Source of the DNA: Atrina japonica
Taxonomy: Eukaryota; Mollusca; Bivalvia; Pterioida; Pinnidae
Direction: 5' to 3'
Length of the DNA stretch: 64,000 bases
Assembly: GCA_030159075.1 (NCBI GenBank)
Contig: BROG01000514.1
Span: forward strand, 62,001 to 126,000
Shown: positions 48,275 to 64,000 of the stretch, piece after piece
How the letters are laid out: the number at the start of each line of letters is the position of its first letter
Position numbering within the stretch: the stretch's first letter is position 1
Program-made: the position numbers and the translations under genes
The notes under the pieces: generated by a model
What the model saw: the letters and a program-made list of their open reading frames with translations, nothing else
Told to the model about the DNA's origin: nothing
The model's database searches: none

Positions 48275-51200
48275 AAGTCTCAGATACCAAAGAATAAATC
48301 ACTAGGACGTCCAGGATATACTTACAAATTTGGTAAACAATGGACAAACACGGACCTCTTGAAATAAAGCGGTGGAATCAGATGCAATGGAGGAGTAAGC
48401 ATCCCCTGTTGACCGGTCACACCCGCCGTGAGTCCACAGTCAAATCAAAATGAACGAATCCTCGTCATAATTGATAGAGGTCTCAACAAACGCCATTGAA
48501 CAGGTAACTCAACATTTCACCTAGTAGTCGCAAACAAGACTATTACATCGACTATAAAATATGCGGAACGTTGACATCAAGCTCGGTTTTCGATATCCCT
48601 ATCTCAATAATTTGTCAGTGAGTAGTTTACCTCTGCATATGAAATGTTCATATGTTGAATACGCCCGGACATATCGGATCATTTGTGTTATAAAATATAA
48701 ACTCCATATTGTGAAGAATTTTGGAATAAACAGCTTGGCACTGCATACACCTATGGATGTAACTATAATATCCAAAGTGTAGGCAATTTATCAAGCCAAC
48801 TGTGTAATATCAAATGGTGTTAATGTGATGGAACTTTTTAGGATTTCCAGAATTCTAACGTAAGATGTAAACGAAGTCATGGACATCGTTCATACAACCA
48901 ACCCTACATAGATGATGTCACTTTTTCATCTCTTTTACCTAACGTTAACAGAAAATTGCGTCTTCATCACTTTCAAAGCTATTTTTATTTTGTTCCTTTT
49001 ACAATTCTTAATAAACTTTTTCAGGAAGCAAGAATGAACCCCTACACGGATTCTTCAACCCCAGAATACATACTGAATTCCGTTATAATAAGTTATGATA
49101 TTGTGAATTCGAGAAAAATTGTGTGCCTTCAAATTTTCTAAAGCGGTAAGTTTAGAATTTTTATGTAACTCCACATCAAGAACGTGATTTACACCGCTTC
49201 TGGAATTAAGCAACTGTACAGTATATTTTTTAATATAAGTTTCTCCATTCCTTATATATTACATAAAAAAACTGTCAATATCTTGGTAAGGAGTAAAAGA
49301 TAAAGGTTTGGTAGAACAATTTGCTGGATCCTGCTATGTATCTTATGCTTATATGGGATTTTATTAAGTTTAGGTGTCCAGTAAGTAAACTCTTTTATTG
49401 TAGCTCAAAATCGGTAAGTCCGTTGTAGGTATATCAAATGAGCGTAATCTGAAGATACTGTTGACATGTGATTTTGAGGAAGGCGTCTCGTCCCCAGATT
49501 TGAAAGTGAGGCTACGTGTGTATGTAGGAGTAATTTCAATTATATTCAACGTAGTAGAATTCGTATTAAAAGCCCAGGTTCTTCTAATAAACAATATATA
49601 AAAGATAAATCTTTTTGTAATGTGCCTTACAAATAAAAAAATTACTATATCATTTTTGCAGGCTTTGTCTGCTGATACCAAAATACATATTGGTCAGGGG
49701 ACACACACCCATTTCCAAAATGTAATCTATCCAGTAATTAATAAGTCAGTTACTACTTTTGGATCACTAAATACAGAGGGATAACGTGTTTTCATAGTCC
49801 CTTTAAGTTTTCGAATACGATATTTTATCAATCATCGTATAGCTTTTAGCCATTCAGACAAAGTGCCCGGTTCCACGTCTTCATGTTTAACCCATCGTCT
49901 GGCATAATCTTCGACAGAATTCATAACTAAACTGAAATTCTGTCGCCAGTTAAAGGAACGGGCTTCGCGGTATTTTGGACCTCTAAAATAATATTTTTCA
50001 GGGTTTCATTGTCAATACGAGAAACGGTGATGACATGCCCGATAGGATTATATTTTAAGGTAGATGATGCATATGAACATGTGACAGTGTTGTGTAGAAG
50101 ATGGTTGTTGTCATGGCACTGCAAACCCCGTTTGTAATTGAATAGCTTGTATGCGATGCAAACTGTATAGCTATATGAAATACAAGGCGTGGTCTTCAGT
50201 TTAAAATATGGTGGAATACAGGATTATATTTTAAGGAAGATGATGCACATGAACATGTGACGTGTTGTGTAAAAGATGGTTGATGTCTAGGAACTGCAAA
50301 ACCAGTTTGTAAATGAATAGCTGGGATGCGATGCTGGATGTATCAATTTCAAATATGGCGGAACACAGAACTAAAAACTTTTCGTGATTTAGAACATTGC
50401 TAATGTTTAAAGCGTCTATTCCTTTATTTGTAAATTTAAGTTTAAGAAAAAGACGTGTCTGTTCAGAACAGTCATCGATAGTAACGCGTCTAGGCTTGAA
50501 CAGTCTGTGATTCGCAATGTCCATTATTACGGTGTTCAGTGTGTATTCCGGGGTTGACGAATCCGTTTGGGGGTTTGCTGCGAACGTGATGAAGGCCCAT
50601 TTTTTTTTTTGTAACGTAAGGTTAAACAGATGAAAAGTCACATCATGTATGTTGGATCTGTTGTATGAACGATGCCATACAACATCGAACGTTGGAATTA
50701 AAAAGTTCCATCACATTGACATTACCACACTGTGGACTCGACAAATTTCCCACCTTGGATATTATCATTACATGCATAGGGGTATGCAGTGCCAAGCTGT
50801 CGAATCCAGTATTCTTCACGTTGTCTACGGAAGGGGGTACTCAAGGTGGGATTGTTGGTCCAGTGGTATATTTTGTCAGTTATACACACTCTCATAGACA
50901 AAATGGAATGGTCAGGGGAGTTGAAATGTCGATAGAGTATCTGGTTACCCCTATTATTAACCTCAAATCGATGACCAGATACTCTTTTGCTTAATGGACT
51001 CTTTGTCTTGCCAACATAAATTAATGTATACTCAATTCCGTAAACTATGTTTAATGATTTATAATTCAGATGATCCCAGCTTCTGGTGCTGTAATGCTTT
51101 TTTGTTATTGTTAATGAATCCCGGATCTGTTATTAGTATATTATATGTTTTACATTTTGAAATGGATGGTATATTTTCTGAAAATGAACTGTCAAAATGT

Positions 51201-51430
51201 CATCAAGTCGAATCTGACAATTTTTAATGGGCACATCAGCACCATTATGTCTGTACGAAAATTGGTCATCTGTAGACTGTACAAATGACAAGTTTGTTAT
51301 GTCGCTGAGGACAGCTTGAGGAGCACCAAACAGTCTCTGCGAGCCTGTGCTCCCGGTAGACTCAAGGACACCTTTTTATACTGGGCGCCGTGTCATCCAG
51401 TATTTAATTTGGTACTTGTTTATTCATAGA
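48275..51430 (-). mobile_element. Naiad-type PLE, complex inverted insertion (copy I)
   Basis: Three joined pieces. 48275-48708 (minus) is the 3' end and RT thumb. 48709-49090 (plus) is the endonuclease C-terminus and linker (AACAGCTTGGCACTGCATAC to TACATACTGAATTCCGTTA). 49091-51430 (minus) is the RT N-terminal half, a partly duplicated linker, GIY-YIG and the N-terminal segment. The endonuclease region shows TRSW-type sequence (TGG at the place where copy D has TGA). All frames are broken. The stretch 49140-49760 carries many short insertions relative to the other copies. Confidence 0.88.
50640..51430 (-). pseudogene. N-terminal segment and GIY-YIG endonuclease of PLE copy I
   Basis: On the minus strand: GSTGSQRLFGAPQAVLSDIT, NLSFVQSTDDQFSYRHNGAD and VPIKNCQIRLDDI. 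After a frameshift come SWDHLNYKSLNIVYGIEYTL and KSPLSKRVSGHRFEVNNRGN, then REEYWIRQLGTAYPYACNDN. The last motif fits the C-terminal part of a PLE GIY-YIG domain. Several conserved Cys are lost. Confidence 0.75.
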
Positions 51431-51700
51431 TTGTCTGTACCGAGCGACGTTTTAACAGACTAAATAAAATTTATGGGTGTTAATGTGATTCTGGCGCAAT
51501 TACACCTAGTATTTCTGAGTTTAACCTAGTTTTTCAGCAGTCAATTTAAATTGCTACGCCAAAATGACATTAATTAGTTAAGTCTAGTTTTATTCTCCAG
51601 TTAAACCTAATATTTCTGGTAACTCACATTAACTGGAGAAAATCTAGGTGTATATGAGAAATAAATAGATTTAACTCATTTAACGATTTATAGTTTATAG
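51431..51700. repeat. Inverted phrases flanking TTTAACCTAG repeats
   Basis: GTTAATGTGATTCTGGCG at 51479 is answered by CGCCAAAATGACATTAA at about 51558. TTTAACCTAG/AGTTAAACCTAATATTTCTG phrases recur. Possibly a decayed small element. Confidence 0.4.
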
Positions 51701-52025
51701 AACCTGTAGCAAACAACTTGTAATACAAACACTTTACTGTGATATACCGCCATACGTCAATAAAATGTAAAAAAAAAAAACGATTGATGGATTGTAATAG
51801 TAAAATTTTATTTCATATTAAATATATTTTACACATGTTAGGCGATGCTGTTTGTTATCTGTTTCAAATTCTGAGGTTCGGAGTTTAGAGTAATCTACTT
51901 CATCATCGACGTCGTCTTTATCTCCATAATCATCATCTTGATCATGAAAACAAAGTGATGAAAATACATTGTAGATGGAAGTCTTATATCACCATTACAA
52001 CGGGAGTTTGACAGACACATTGTGA

Positions 52026-62902
<10,877 letters not shown>

Positions 62903-64000
62903 CTGAAATTGATTGCATAATCGATTAGGAAATAATGGGTGAAACAATTCGTGTCAACAAATTATAATAATCTTGATGAATTCCCTATATTTCATGAATC
63001 TACTTATTTTGGTAAAAAAATAGTTTGATCATGACTTGGAAATGTTTATAACACTAAATGTCGTAAAACGAAGTTCTGTCCTATAATAGCGTATTTCCAC
63101 AAGTTCGCTTTATCATATTGATACAGATTTGCTGATCTGTTCTCATTCCCTTCTAAAAATTGCATATTGCATCATCCATTTTAATATTCTACTTTCCATT
63201 TTTGAAGTACTTCAAATGGAACATATACTGTTTCTGCTTCCTTTGTTTTACATTTGTTTAGCCTTTACAACCATATAGCTGAAGAACTGCGTAAATGTAG
63301 AACACTTCTTTAACATTAATTTATATCTGTAGACTCAATGTAAAATTTATCTTAAAAAAACACTGAATGTTGAAATAATAACTAATTATCTTGTATTGTA
63401 TACTTAATTTGACATTAGTAGATTTTACTAATAGAGTTTGAGAAAAAAGTCTAAAGATGGGGAGTGAGAAAAGTGGCGGACAAGTTGTGGCATACATCTC
63501 ATATTACGTATTAATTGTATTTTTAGCACGATATCACACTTAGAGATTTTGTCAATGTTACCTATAACGCTTCATATATAATTAGATTATGTAGGTGATC
63601 TGTAGAAATACAGTAGATTTATCAAGAGATCATTGGAAATATTTTTAATCAAGACGTAAAAGTATGTATGAACGGACTTTATTTAAATTCAAAATATTAC
63701 TAAAAACATATGTTTTACTTATTTCGTCTTATAACATATAAATAAGAAGTAGATAAATTTACCAAGAAACCATGCTTATCATAGTAACCATAGTAACAAC
63801 TCGTCTCTCCCTTTTAAAGATGTACTGTATGAAGATATAGATATAAGATTTGTTGTTTATATGGACGACGTCGTTAGTATGGACACAGTTGTAAAGGCAC
63901 AAATCCTTTATGTAACGCCGGCGCACAACATAGAAAATGTTCCTCTCCAATCTGTGTTGATACATAAGACAAAACACCTATTCAAAATGATCATCATACC
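62903..64000. other. Upstream intron or flank of the cyclase, no exon recognised
   Basis: The next upstream cyclase exon (kinase-homology domain) should end in phase 1 and lie to the right, but no matching coding sequence was seen here. AT-rich, no repeats identified. Confidence 0.5.

Overview
The window looks like nuclear DNA of a lophotrochozoan animal, most likely a bivalve mollusc. It is AT-rich, intron-bearing and gene-poor. It carries secreted coiled-coil/C1q-domain genes of the kind expanded in bivalves, several tRNA-derived SINEs, long (TA)n tracts, and many copies of a Penelope-like retroelement. The species cannot be told from the sequence.

Layout. 1-3335: a 71-bp satellite split by a decayed Penelope-like element (PLE) on the minus strand. 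3336-11143: mostly unassigned, with one SINE, (TA)n tracts and a 32-bp tandem repeat. 11144-16570: a PLE fragment, a TTAA-flanked inverted-repeat element with its empty site visible elsewhere in the window, a smaller MITE and an exact 156-bp tandem array. 16590-28480: two near-identical intronless rhodopsin-like GPCR genes (17447-18412 and 24415-25326) in a tandem segmental duplication that PLE and SINE insertions later modified differently in each unit. 28480-38660: microsatellites, PLE 3' ends amplified into a 58-bp satellite, a LINE ORF1 remnant, a TIR element set between (TA)n tracts, a foldback and a dead Tc1-like transposase. 39949-45116: two minus-strand, two-exon secreted coiled-coil/C1q genes, each with a PLE fragment in its only intron. 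48275-51430: a complex inverted PLE insertion. 52026-62902: the 3' part of a minus-strand receptor guanylate cyclase gene. Seven exons have compatible phases, one expected exon was not found, and the 5' part is not visible.

The PLE copies encode a GIY-YIG endonuclease, then a CxC linker, then a YIDD reverse transcriptase. This permuted order matches the Naiad clade rather than canonical Penelope, where the endonuclease is C-terminal. A second family of repeats ends in a motif that fits a type I hammerhead ribozyme: a CUGAUGA core, GAAA, a palindromic stem III (ACGAUCGU) and a complementary stem I (GCUCAA/UUGAGC). At least four copies keep most of it. In two copies it sits behind a tRNA-like SINE head and a (TA)n tract.

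The host genes seem functionally unrelated: two orphan GPCR paralogues, two putative secreted recognition proteins and one cGMP-producing receptor. What shapes the locus is mobile-element activity: insertion into microsatellites, tandem and inverted PLE insertions, satellite birth from element ends, and gene duplication.
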